Of a stretch of 64,000 nucleotides of DNA, positions 53,982-62,442 are shown one piece after another (position 1 is the stretch's first letter; every line of letters begins with the position of its first letter). The translations under genes and the position numbers were made by a program. The notes beneath the pieces were generated by a model, which was not told the DNA's origin, ran no database searches, and worked only from the letters and a program-made list of their open reading frames with translations. This DNA is from Paraburkholderia sp. SOS3 (GTDB lineage: Bacteria > Pseudomonadota > Gammaproteobacteria > Burkholderiales > Burkholderiaceae). The stretch is taken from assembly GCF_001922345.1 (NCBI RefSeq), contig NZ_CP018811.1, forward strand, positions 2,542,001 through 2,606,000, written 5' to 3'.

Positions 53982-55163
53982 TCAGTTGTCCTCGAATTCC
54001 CCAGGTGCGACCACGCACAGTCGTGCCGGCTGCGCACCGGCTTGACGACAGGCGATCAGCTGCGAGTCTCGAATCGATTCGCCCGCTTCCAGTGCGAGGG
54101 AAAGCGCAATCCACCCGCTGACCGGCCCTGGCAAGCCGATAAAACTATCTACCAGGCGTTCGACAATCCGGGTTTCGGGCGAACTGAGCGACGCCGTGGT
54201 CGCAACCTCGAAAGCGTCGCCACAGCCGGTGAACCAGACGTGCGTCAGCCTTTCTGTCGTCAACTGCATCTCCATGAGCTGCGCCAGATCGGCTTTCAGC
54301 GTCTCGTCGCCGGTCGTCATCGGGCGCAATACATAGCCTGCGGCAGGCGCGATCGGCGCGCCCTCTCTTCCGTACCCGTTGGCGCGCGACCCGAACAGGA
54401 TCGCCGCGGCGCCCTCGCTAAAGGCTTGACCGCCATCGCCCGACCAGAGCTGGGCGGCCACGATCAGCCTGGCCGGCAGTTCGTCCACGTCGATGTACTG
54501 CTCGATCCATTCCGCGCAGTCCGTGGCCGTCGCCATGTCGACCTCGAATTCGACGCCCGGCACCGTCCTTTCGAACATTCGCCTGGCTTCTGCCTGCCAC
54601 GCTGCCTCTTCGGCGAGCGATGCCTCGTCGAGGATCAGCGTCAACGTAAATTCTCGACATGCCGACAGCCTGTCCTCGAATCTTGCGGCGATACGGGCGA
54701 GGAGCGCCGAGCGCCGTTCTGCCGCTGTCTTGCCCTTTGCCCAGTCGAAGCCCGTAGCCCGGTTGGTGTTGACCGGCAACATTGCATCGCGATCGCGCAG
54801 CGAGGCGGCATCGATAGATCGAGGCAGGAACGCCGCGGCGTGAACCACCGGAAGACAACGGCGGCACCAGTCACGCCAGAGCGATTCCAGCCGCTGCTTC
54901 TCGCGCTCGCTCTCTTCGGCGATCAGCTGTTGCTGCTCCCACGCGTTCAGCCTCCAGCCGAATAGCAGGCCGCACGCGCATACCGGCGCGCCGATCAGTA
55001 GCGCCCAGAACGCCGTTGTGTGGGTCGACCTGTCGTGCGGCCACATCGTCAACACGGCTGCGGCTGTCGCAGCCGCCACGACAAGGAGAGCGGGTAGCCA
55101 CACGCGCGCCGAAACCGGTTGCGGACGCTCGATCGTCGCGAGCGTCGGGATGGGCCAGGACAT
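53982..55163 (-). CDS. Membrane protein upstream of tssM, unknown function
   Basis: A 393-residue protein with two N-terminal membrane helices (about 21-40 and 51-70) and a soluble part. Seen: a coiled-coil-like EESEREKQRLESLWRDWCRR, FTLTLILDEASLAEEAAW, and ARLIVAAQLWSGDGGQAF. The helices-plus-C-terminal-domain plan suggests it sits in the inner membrane beside TssM, but no known Tss or Tag family is recognised; its C-terminal part has a loose alpha/beta (ketosynthase-like) look that I do not trust. Stop codon lies one base before the tssM TTG. ATG 55163, 47 bases after tle1. Confidence 0.7.
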   Translation of the reverse strand: MSWPIPTLATIERPQPVSARVWLPALLVVAAATAAAVLTMWPHDRSTHTTAFWALLIGAPVCACGLLFGWRLNAWEQQQLIAEESEREKQRLESLWRDWCRRCLPVVHAAAFLPRSIDAASLRDRDAMLPVNTNRATGFDWAKGKTAAERRSALLARIAARFEDRLSACREFTLTLILDEASLAEEAAWQAEARRMFERTVPGVEFEVDMATATDCAEWIEQYIDVDELPARLIVAAQLWSGDGGQAFSEGAAAILFGSRANGYGREGAPIAPAAGYVLRPMTTGDETLKADLAQLMEMQLTTERLTHVWFTGCGDAFEVATTASLSSPETRIVERLVDSFIGLPGPVSGWIALSLALEAGESIRDSQLIACRQAGAQPARLCVVAPGEFEDN

Positions 55164-55210
55164 GGGCGGGTCACAGAAAGTCCGGATACAGGGCGGGTAT
55201 TGCCATGACG

Positions 55211-57190
55211 CTACAGGGCCCTTCCACTGAATGCATCGCCGATCCCATATCCCTTGCTATCGATCAGATTCTGCATCTCGATGCGCTGCAATTGCGTATC
55301 GGCGATGACGACCTTGTAGGTGCGCGCCTTAGCGAAGCCCGTATAGAAGCGCCGGTAGCGCAGATAGCCTTCCGGCTCCCACGAACCGGGCAAGAGCTTG
55401 CGGCAACCCACGAGCCATAGCCGGAACTGATGATCGTATGGCCGGAAACCCGCGTATGAATCATGCGCGTACGTGGAGAACAGATCCGCTTCGGCCTCCG
55501 AGACCGTGGGATGACTTCTCAGGCGTCGCAGCACATCGTCCGCTTCCGGCGCGAGCTTCCGCAATTTCGACACGGTGGATTCGGGAAGCGCACGCCGATG
55601 CAGGTCAGCCAGCAGAGGATTACCGCGCTCGAATGTTTGAACAATCGCCTTGCCGGCCTCATACGCAGCCGATCCGGCTCGCTCGAGCAGGCCCGTGTCG
55701 AGTGCGGCAATATCGCTTAGCAGCGTCTGGTTGGCCCCGGCCAGATCGTCCATATCGCGCTTGCTCAGGGAATGGACGCGGCTCGCCCATGGGAGTTGCG
55801 TGTAGGTGTCACGCACCTGGTATCGCCACGCAAGGTAGACGATCAGCCAGTCTGCCGGCTGGCGGGCACTGGGCGAACAGGCGGCGTGGAAGCGGGCGTA
55901 GGCCTGGCGCAGACCATCGTCGACCTGAAACGGGTTGTAGCCGCCGCCCGCTTGCTTTACGGCCAGGTCGATTCTCAGAGGCACTTTGGCCGCCTGCGCG
56001 GCCTTGAACATGTATTCCAGCGGAAGCTGCGACAGCTTCTCGCTGCTGAGCAGGTTCTTCGATGACGAAATGGGCAGGCGACCCCGTCCCTGTTCGTTCA
56101 CCGCGTAGCCGCCACCCACGTCCGAGTGCATACCGGGAAACGCGTATTCGTGGCAGTTATCGGGAAGGCCGTTGTTGACCAGCACCCGGTCCAGCGGAAA
56201 TGAAGGGCGATTCTCGTGCATCGCCACGAAATGCACACAGTTCTTTATCCGCCCGGGGATGCGGAGGTATTGTTCGCTGCCCCAGCCCGCATGGCCGTTC
56301 GTGAGGTCATACGTCATGCTGGAGTTGTTCGGCAGCCCGACCGACGCAACGGTGTCGAACAGGCCGAGGAAGCGGATCGTCGCCCGCACGCCGCACAGCA
56401 TGTCGCCCTCAAACAGTTCGTTCAGCCAGTTGCAAAACACCCTGGCCTCCGCCGCACCGCGCGAGAAGCCGAATGCATCGATGAAGATCTCGACCGGTCT
56501 GGACTTGTCAGGGGAACTGATCATAGCGGCAATCCGTTGCGCCTCGCGCTTGTAGAACGCCTTCGCATGTTGACGGTTGCCGGTCAGAGCGTCCATCAGC
56601 AGGCCGCCGGTTGTACGCATGCTCACCTTGCCCAGCGCCGTTTCGTCCGCTGCGCCGCCGACCAGGCTGCTCCGTGTGTCGGTCCTGGGATTGTAGGTGC
56701 GGATACCGTTGCGGCAGAGGGCCATTACAACGGGGTCGACGTATGCTAAAAGGTCATTGGGCGACGCAACGCGATGGATCGAGTTGAGTACCGACAGCAG
56801 GCCGAAATTGATCCGCCCATCGCCACCGCCGCCGAATGCCATACCGGTCGTCGCGGGGACATCTTCGCCAATGGGTTTGAACGGCGTGCCCACGCCGCTA
56901 ACGTAGATACGGAAGTAGCCCCCATCGGGGTCATCGGGATAGGCGAAGAACAGCCGCGCGACATTGCTTTCCTTCCGGCGTTGCAATTGCGTTTCGCTGC
57001 CGTCGTGGCAAGCGTCCCCGTCGTCCCAGTCCTTGTTGTTACCTGTGCCATCGAAGAACAGGCCGATGTGAACCACGATTTCGCAATGCTCGGTGCGCGG
57101 GATCACCGAGGGCAGTACCGGCACGATACCCGGCGTAGGTCCAAGCGGATGGATCGCGACGGGAATTTCCTGTTCGGGCAGTGTTGTCAT
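55211..57190 (-). CDS. tle1: Tle1-type T6SS phospholipase effector (DUF2235)
   Basis: A 659-residue DUF2235 lipase. Seen: LFFDGTGNNKDWDDGDA (about 45-60), the nucleophile elbow FGFSRGAAEAR (Ser 243), LGLFDTVASVG (Asp 279) and FPGMHSDVGGGY (His 355): a likely Ser-Asp-His triad. This is the Tle1 family of antibacterial phospholipases, delivered on VgrG. No signal peptide, as expected for a T6SS cargo. Directly upstream are two DUF3304 lipoproteins, fitting periplasmic immunity, and a DUF4123 adaptor and vgrG. The start at 57190 lies 20 bases after DUF3304 copy A. The N-terminal 20 codons are duplicated upstream. Confidence 0.88.
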   Translation of the reverse strand: MTTLPEQEIPVAIHPLGPTPGIVPVLPSVIPRTEHCEIVVHIGLFFDGTGNNKDWDDGDACHDGSETQLQRRKESNVARLFFAYPDDPDGGYFRIYVSGVGTPFKPIGEDVPATTGMAFGGGGDGRINFGLLSVLNSIHRVASPNDLLAYVDPVVMALCRNGIRTYNPRTDTRSSLVGGAADETALGKVSMRTTGGLLMDALTGNRQHAKAFYKREAQRIAAMISSPDKSRPVEIFIDAFGFSRGAAEARVFCNWLNELFEGDMLCGVRATIRFLGLFDTVASVGLPNNSSMTYDLTNGHAGWGSEQYLRIPGRIKNCVHFVAMHENRPSFPLDRVLVNNGLPDNCHEYAFPGMHSDVGGGYAVNEQGRGRLPISSSKNLLSSEKLSQLPLEYMFKAAQAAKVPLRIDLAVKQAGGGYNPFQVDDGLRQAYARFHAACSPSARQPADWLIVYLAWRYQVRDTYTQLPWASRVHSLSKRDMDDLAGANQTLLSDIAALDTGLLERAGSAAYEAGKAIVQTFERGNPLLADLHRRALPESTVSKLRKLAPEADDVLRRLRSHPTVSEAEADLFSTYAHDSYAGFRPYDHQFRLWLVGCRKLLPGSWEPEGYLRYRRFYTGFAKARTYKVVIADTQLQRIEMQNLIDSKGYGIGDAFSGRAL

Positions 57191-57210
57191 GGTGTCCTTC
57201 CTTTCCCGGC

Positions 57211-57729
57211 CTACTCAAAACTTTTCTTGCAGTGGACGAACGGGGGATAGTCGTCCCACGGATGCTTCTTCGGAATCGGATCTTTCACCGGGTGCCTCGA
57301 GCCTGGCGCGTTGGCTTTCGCCGCACCGTAAGCGGATGACACCACCCGCACCTTGCCGTCAGCCAGAAAATGCACCCACATGTGGTCAGGCTCATCGTAC
57401 TTTTCCACCGGCACCACGGCCTCGTATTCGTCGCCCTTGCAGTCACGCCAGTTCGTGACGTTCCAGCGCACCGTCACTCTTGTATCCGGATGCCATTTGT
57501 ACGGCAGCATCACGCAACACACGGTGGTGCCACCCTTGCCCGCCTGGGCACCGCTCGTGCCGTCGACCGAAAACTCCTGCACACTCAGGTGATCGGCAAG
57601 GTGATCGATGCCTGTCAAAGTGACGGGCATTCCGTCTTCGGCAGGGTCGTGTTGCCGGCATGCGGCAATACCCATGCACAGCACCAGCAGCAGTCCTGTA
57701 CACAGGCGAAACAGGTTCTGGTGTTTCAT
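57211..57729 (-). CDS. DUF3304 lipoprotein, copy A (probable immunity)
   Basis: A 172-residue lipoprotein: signal ending GIAAC (lipobox Cys about 24), then a DUF3304 beta domain with ADHLSVQEFSVDGTSGAQAG, TVCCVMLPYKWHP and EPDHMWVHFLADGKVRV. It is nearly identical to copy B over the first 155 residues; the ends differ (HPWDDYPPFVHCKKSFE here). It overlaps a 36-codon ORF at its start (ATGA) and precedes tle1 by 20 bases. A periplasmic lipoprotein beside a phospholipase effector is the classic layout of a Tle/Tli immunity pair; immunity is inferred. Confidence 0.82.
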   Translation of the reverse strand: MKHQNLFRLCTGLLLVLCMGIAACRQHDPAEDGMPVTLTGIDHLADHLSVQEFSVDGTSGAQAGKGGTTVCCVMLPYKWHPDTRVTVRWNVTNWRDCKGDEYEAVVPVEKYDEPDHMWVHFLADGKVRVVSSAYGAAKANAPGSRHPVKDPIPKKHPWDDYPPFVHCKKSFE

Positions 57730-57836
57730 ACGCGATCCTCCCCGTGCGCGTCCTGCGCGCCGTTCGACAGCGTGACTGGCGTTGGACCAAGCGGATCGAT
57801 CGCGACGGGAATTTTCTGTTCGGGTCTCGATGTCAT
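57726..57836 (-). other. 36-codon ORF holding a duplicated tle1 N-terminus
   Basis: ATG 57836 overlaps the copy-B stop, TGA overlaps the copy-A start. The first 20 residues (MTSRPEQKIPVAIDPLGPTP) match the tle1 start (MTTLPEQEIPVAIHPLGPTP) at 16 of 20; the rest (VTLSNGAQDAHGEDRV) does not. Likely a by-product of the tandem duplication; translation is possible. Confidence 0.75.
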
Positions 57837-58372
57837 CGCTGGTCCTTGCGCGGGGATTCCTCGTCGTAGCGCTTGCAGGTATCCAGGTCGTAGACGTCCC
57901 ACGGATTCTTCTTCGGAATCGGATCTTTCACCGGGTGCCTCGAGCCTGGCGCGTTGGCTTTCTCTGCACCGTAAGCGGATGACACCACCCGCACCTTGCC
58001 GTCAGCCAGAAAATGCACCCACATGTGGTCAGGCTCATCGTACTTTTCCACCGGCACCACGGCTTCGTATTCGTCGCCCTTGCAGTCACGCCAGTTCGTG
58101 ACGTTCCAGCGCACCGTCACTTTCGTATCCGGATGCCATTTGTACGGCAGCATCACGCAGCACACGGTGCGACCGCCCTTGCCCGCCTGGGCACCGCTCG
58201 TGCCGTCCACCGAAAACTCCTGCACACTCAGGTGATCGGCAAGGTGATCGATGCCTGTCAAAGTGACGGGCATTCCGTCTTCGGCGGGGTTGTGTTGGCG
58301 GCATGCGGCAATACCGATGCACAACACCAGCAGCAGTCCTGCATAGAAGCGAAACACGTTCTGGTGTTTCAT
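57833..58372 (-). CDS. DUF3304 lipoprotein, copy B (probable immunity)
   Basis: A 179-residue lipoprotein, paralogue of copy A with a few substitutions (GGRTVCCV, TKVTVRWN, GAEKAN) and a different, more charged C-terminus (NPWDVYDLDTCKRYDEE). Lipobox GIAAC again. ATG overlaps the DUF4123 stop (ATGA, 58369-58372) and its own stop overlaps the 36-codon ORF. Two immunity copies could cover variant effectors. The C-terminal difference between copies may reflect effector specificity, which is inference. Confidence 0.82.
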   Translation of the reverse strand: MKHQNVFRFYAGLLLVLCIGIAACRQHNPAEDGMPVTLTGIDHLADHLSVQEFSVDGTSGAQAGKGGRTVCCVMLPYKWHPDTKVTVRWNVTNWRDCKGDEYEAVVPVEKYDEPDHMWVHFLADGKVRVVSSAYGAEKANAPGSRHPVKDPIPKKNPWDVYDLDTCKRYDEESPRKDQR

Positions 58373-59235
58373 GCGCCCCGCCCCTCGCGTTCACCGGGCT
58401 TGCCCGTTGATCCTTCATTTCCGCCCGTCGTGCCCCAGGCGAGAATACGGGCGAGGTCGCCGTCGTTCCTGGCCTCGCTCAGTGCGGCTTCGAATGCCGG
58501 AACACCCTTGATTGCCCCCGCCGTCTGCCACATGGCAAGGTTCACGGCTGCGTACAACGGCCCCGGCTCGAGTTTCAGGCTGCGTAGCCAATGCCATGTC
58601 TGCCTTGTCCACTCATGGCGTTGCGCAGGCGAGTGATCTTCCACATCTGGCGACAGCAGTTGCCCGGTGCTCTCGAAAAGCTCGCCGATGCGTCCGCTCT
58701 CCAGCACCTGATGCCATTGCGCGGGTGCAAGGCGCAACGGCAGTCCTGCCACGGCCCGATCTGGCGATATCGCGGTTGCCGTGATCGCGGTCAGCGCTTC
58801 CCCATGATCGACGTACTCCCACGACGAGATCGGACCCATCGCGGCAAGCTGCTGCTCTGGCGTCAGCGTGGACCAGACAGCTGCCAGCGCGCGGCCATCG
58901 CCATACCGGAAGTAGTAGCGCTGGGCCTCGCCCGCCTGCAGATAACGCAGATCGCGTAGATGTCGCTCGAGCGCTTCCGGCGACTGGCAGCAGGTCAACC
59001 GGCTGCACGCAAACCGTTGCGAACTACCGGCGGTCGCCAGCGCCCGCGCCAGCTCTCCTCCGTCCACGGAAGCGGGCAGCAACAGGGGCCCAACCAGCCT
59101 GGCCTGCTCGCCCAGGTCGTCATACAGACAGACGGTCCACGGCTGTTCCAGCAACCAGGCGTGTTGCGGTGTACCGTGCAACAGTGCGCCATCAAACAGA
59201 AAGAAGCATTCTTCGGAGCGGGTCAACATGTTCAT
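58369..59235 (-). CDS. DUF4123 T6SS effector adaptor
   Basis: A 288-residue DUF4123 protein (Tap/Tec type). Seen: FFLFDGALLHGTPQHAWLLE at the start, LVGPLLLPASVDGG and ARYYFRYGDGRALAAVW-like (YYFRYGDGRALAAVWSTL) segments typical of the domain, then a C-terminal helical half with QTWHWLRSLKLEPGPLYAAV. Such adaptors load a specific effector onto VgrG. ATG 59235 overlaps the vgrG stop (ATGA), and its own stop overlaps DUF3304 copy B. It therefore most likely loads the Tle1 phospholipase three genes down. Confidence 0.88.
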   Translation of the reverse strand: MNMLTRSEECFFLFDGALLHGTPQHAWLLEQPWTVCLYDDLGEQARLVGPLLLPASVDGGELARALATAGSSQRFACSRLTCCQSPEALERHLRDLRYLQAGEAQRYYFRYGDGRALAAVWSTLTPEQQLAAMGPISSWEYVDHGEALTAITATAISPDRAVAGLPLRLAPAQWHQVLESGRIGELFESTGQLLSPDVEDHSPAQRHEWTRQTWHWLRSLKLEPGPLYAAVNLAMWQTAGAIKGVPAFEAALSEARNDGDLARILAWGTTGGNEGSTGKPGEREGRGA

Positions 59236-61604
59236 ACGCTTACCGCCGCGCCACCGGTACGCGCGGCCCGCAGGAAACAGGCAAGGCAGAAATCTCCCGG
59301 TTCGGGTAGCGACGCGATCGTGTCGAGAGACGCGGGACCCTGCTTCTGGATCGTACTGATCTTGAGGAACAGATCGCCAGGGCCGCCGAGCGTGATGTTG
59401 CCGTCCTTCAACTGGACGAATGCGCCGCCGCATTCCAGGATGAGTTCCTTCTTCGCGCTGACGCGTACCGTACCGTTTGCGCTCGCCAGCGTGACGTCTT
59501 TTTCGGCCAGCAGCGACATCGCATCGCTCTGTGCCTGAATCTGCACTGGCCCCTTCGCCGCGAAAGCTCGGATGCCGAACTTCTGCGCGAATACCGACAC
59601 CAGTTCACCCACCGCCAGCGTGAAGCACTTCGCCGCGCTCACGTCGAGATTCTTGCCCGCCACCGCCGAAATGGTGCCCTGCGCCGCTACCTGCACGCCC
59701 GACCCCGCTACGACACCGATCGATGCCGGCGCGCTCGCCAGAATGCCGGGCCGCTTCAGCCCGTCCAGTTCGTCGTTCATCTGCTTCTGTGCATCGGTAT
59801 CCGCAGGGATAGCCTTCGCCGTCTTTGCCGACGCCGCTAACGCCTTCGCAATCTCCAGCGCGCGTTCAAGCTGCGCGATCGTCTCCTGCATGTCGAGCTG
59901 CTTGCCGTTTGCGGCCGGGCGGTCGTAAGCGGTGATGAGCTGCCCCCCACCGGCGCGGATCGCACCGTACCCCGACGTACGAAGCTCGACACCCTCGCCA
60001 CGCTTCTGCTTCCTGCCGTCCACCAGATAACCGAGATTCAGCTGGCTCTTGCCCGAATGCTCGGTTGATAGCTTGATGCCTTCCTCGCCCTGCCAGTCCT
60101 CGAAGCGCAGTTTGTTGTTGCTCTGCGTGCGGATCACGTTGCGCGAAAGCCATCGCTGCTGATTCGTGATCAGGTCGGACTGCTGGCTGTTGTGATGGAA
60201 TTGCGAGATATAAGGCTTGTTCGGATCGCCGTCCCGGAATTCAAGCACCGCTTCGTCTCCGTCCAGCGCCGGGAAGTGAAAGCCCGTCTGCAATTTACCG
60301 GCGAAGGGCTTCGCCAGCCGCAACGGCACGCTCTCGCCGCCCGGATTCCATTCGTCAAAATCGCAGTCGAAGCGGACCGTGTAGTGGCCATCCTGTGTCA
60401 GGTACGCGTATTTGTACTGGCCTGGCGACGTGACCCGTGCGCTCAACGTGCCGCTGATCTTCGGCCACCCGTCATCCTCGAGCTTCAGGCGGAAGCGCCG
60501 GTCAGACGGAATTGCCTTGTACGTATTGCGGTAAGCCTCGTCGCGCGCACCGCTATGCACGACCTCGATCACGACCTGCCCGCCCGGCGCGTCGGGCAAG
60601 CTCTCGTCCATCTGCAGGATTCGCCCGGGGCGCAGCCCAAGCGCGTTGCTCTCGCCTTCGTACACGACCTGCCAGGCAATCGCAGCCTCATGGCGCAGTT
60701 GCGCCTCCCATTTCGCGCCGTCCCGATCGAGGTGATGGGTGCCGTAGATATAGGGCTGGCCGTAGGTCGTCGTGTCCTTGCTGGCGACGTTCGCTTCAGC
60801 CCTGAAGCGCTCCCAGGCCTGGTCGGGGTTGTAGTCGGCAACCAGAAACGATTCCGGTACGCTCTGCACATGCGTCTGCAACGCAAACACGGCTTCGACG
60901 CCGGACTCCATTCCCGAGATCTCGCGATAGCGCACCTTCAGTTCCGGCTGGTAGACGTAGTGGTCGATATCGTCGCCAAACACGACGATGTCGCCATGCT
61001 CGCCCGGCACGATGTAGCAGTAGATCCCTTCCTGCTCCATCAGGACGTGAATGTACGGCCAGTCCGCGATCTGGTACTGGAAGCGGAACTTGTGCCGGGG
61101 ATACTGCCGGCGCAGTTTGAACACGAACTGGTGGCCCTTGAACCCTCGACGGCGCAGGATCGACTCGATGATCTGCGGCGCAGTCTGATGCTGGTAGATG
61201 CGGCTCGTACGAGTGACGTTCAGACGTGCGATATGCGCCTCGACGACGAACCGGTAGCTGCTGAAGTCCTGCGTCGTCTTCGTTTTCGAGAAGCGCGTGA
61301 CGCACCCCGAAAACACCCGTGGCTCGCTGCCATCGGCTGGCGCGATCGTAAAGGTGGCGTCGCGCCCGAGATAGTCCGAACGGGAAAGCCTGTCGGGATG
61401 CGTGAGCCCGATCGTGATCCGGTACGGCTCGCCCATGCGCTCGACAGCGTTGAACGAGACGACCGACAGATGCTTCGCATTCGCGGTGCCAGGCACGTCG
61501 AGGAAATACGACTGCCTGCCGGCGAGCGCCTTGAGATCCTTCGCACGTGTCGCGCGGTCATTGTCCAAGGGGACTTCGTTCAAGGCATCAATCAGGTCGG
61601 CCAT
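59232..61604 (-). CDS. vgrG: T6SS spike protein VgrG (TssI) with DUF2345 domain
   Basis: A 790-residue VgrG. N-terminal gp27-like part: FNAVERMGEPYRITIGLTHP, GREATF-type strands and RTSRIYQHQTAPQIIESIL; the gp5 OB region GKLQTGFHFPALDGDEAVLEF; then the DUF2345 extension (about 600-760) with VQIQAQSDAMSLLAEKDVTLA and DGNITLGGPGD. No extra effector domain at the C-terminus, so cargo must be separate: the DUF4123/Tle1 genes follow. GGGAAAGAG just before ATG 61604 is a weak site. First gene of the minus arm, divergent from tssB. Confidence 0.93.
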   Translation of the reverse strand: MADLIDALNEVPLDNDRATRAKDLKALAGRQSYFLDVPGTANAKHLSVVSFNAVERMGEPYRITIGLTHPDRLSRSDYLGRDATFTIAPADGSEPRVFSGCVTRFSKTKTTQDFSSYRFVVEAHIARLNVTRTSRIYQHQTAPQIIESILRRRGFKGHQFVFKLRRQYPRHKFRFQYQIADWPYIHVLMEQEGIYCYIVPGEHGDIVVFGDDIDHYVYQPELKVRYREISGMESGVEAVFALQTHVQSVPESFLVADYNPDQAWERFRAEANVASKDTTTYGQPYIYGTHHLDRDGAKWEAQLRHEAAIAWQVVYEGESNALGLRPGRILQMDESLPDAPGGQVVIEVVHSGARDEAYRNTYKAIPSDRRFRLKLEDDGWPKISGTLSARVTSPGQYKYAYLTQDGHYTVRFDCDFDEWNPGGESVPLRLAKPFAGKLQTGFHFPALDGDEAVLEFRDGDPNKPYISQFHHNSQQSDLITNQQRWLSRNVIRTQSNNKLRFEDWQGEEGIKLSTEHSGKSQLNLGYLVDGRKQKRGEGVELRTSGYGAIRAGGGQLITAYDRPAANGKQLDMQETIAQLERALEIAKALAASAKTAKAIPADTDAQKQMNDELDGLKRPGILASAPASIGVVAGSGVQVAAQGTISAVAGKNLDVSAAKCFTLAVGELVSVFAQKFGIRAFAAKGPVQIQAQSDAMSLLAEKDVTLASANGTVRVSAKKELILECGGAFVQLKDGNITLGGPGDLFLKISTIQKQGPASLDTIASLPEPGDFCLACFLRAARTGGAAVSV

Positions 61605-61894
61605 TGCTCTTTCCCATTCGTTGCGCTGCCTTAATTCACTTCATCGACCAATCATTCTGCTTAAAGCGGTCATTCGGGCGGAAAAGGTAAACGCTTTTCA
61701 CAACGCTGTGAAGCCGCATAGCGCTTTATTTGGATAAATTTTTAACAACCGTTTAACTTTGACAAACCTTTACATCTCCCCTATTCCGGAAATCCGTCGT
61801 TCCGTGCTATTTATCTGCATCAGATCGATCCTGATTCAATTGATCGCCATATAAAAATCGTTACAAATGTCAAATCAAAGAAAAAGGATTCGGG
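61605..61894. promoter_or_regulatory. Divergent vgrG/tssB control region
   Basis: An AT-rich 290-base region. Plus strand: TTGACA (61759-61764), 17 bases, TATTCC (61782-61787), a possible sigma-70 promoter 107 bases before tssB. An AAACGCTT sequence (61689-61696) matches the AANCGNTT core of LacI-type sites by chance or design. No sigma-54 TGGCAC-N5-TTGC on either strand. Confidence 0.5.
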
Positions 61895-62416
61895 ATGAGC
61901 GCGAGTTTTCAGAATGAGGTGCCGAAGGCACGTATAAATCTGAAGCTGGACCTGCACACCGGCGGCGCCCAGCAGAAGGTCGAACTACCACTCAGGCTGC
62001 TGGTGATGGGCGACTACGGCAACGGTCGCGATACGCGCAGCCTGGCCGAGCGTACCAGGGTGGACATCAACCGGAACAACTTCAACGCCGTGCTTGCGCA
62101 ATACCGGCCAAAGGCGAGGATCGCCGTGGAGAACACCATGGCGGGCAACGGCTCGGAACTGCCGGTCGAACTTGAATTCCTGTCGATGGACGATTTCAAG
62201 CCAGACGTGGTGGCCGGCAAGGTCCCTGAATTGCGTGCGTTAATGGCCGCCCGCAATCTGCTGCGTGATCTGAAATACAACCTTCTGGATAACGCGGCAT
62301 TCCGTCGCGAACTCGAAAATATCCTAAAGAACCCAGATTTGTCCGAGCGACTGCGCATCGATCTGAAGAAAATCGGCGAATCCGAGCCGAATGCCGCATT
62401 GCATTGCAGTCAGTAA
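61895..62416 (+). CDS. tssB: T6SS sheath small subunit TssB
   Basis: A 173-residue TssB (VipA/ImpB): ARINLKLDLHTGGAQQKVEL and LPLRLLVMGDYGNGRDTRSL at the start, RTRVDINRNNFNAVLAQYRP, FLSMDDFKPDVVAGKVPELR and RNLLRDLKYNLLDNAAFRRE. Length and motifs are normal. AAGGA six bases before ATG 61895. It pairs with TssC to make the contractile sheath. The TssC start is 26 bases on. Confidence 0.94.
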   Translation: MSASFQNEVPKARINLKLDLHTGGAQQKVELPLRLLVMGDYGNGRDTRSLAERTRVDINRNNFNAVLAQYRPKARIAVENTMAGNGSELPVELEFLSMDDFKPDVVAGKVPELRALMAARNLLRDLKYNLLDNAAFRRELENILKNPDLSERLRIDLKKIGESEPNAALHCSQ

Positions 62417-62442
62417 CCTCCGATTACGAGGATTCATGCATC

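Larger units (their letters stand above)
57139..58372. repeat. Tandem duplication of [DUF3304 + tle1 5' end]
   Basis: Copy A (57139-57729) and copy B (57785-58372) align at offsets of 643 bases over DUF3304 and 646 bases over the tle1 start, with high DNA identity. Divergence is concentrated at the DUF3304 3' ends. Confidence 0.88.

Noticed and set aside
61689..61696. LacI-type site in the vgrG/tssB region
   Set aside because: Only an eight-base core match and no link to the LacI gene; expected by chance in AT-rich DNA.
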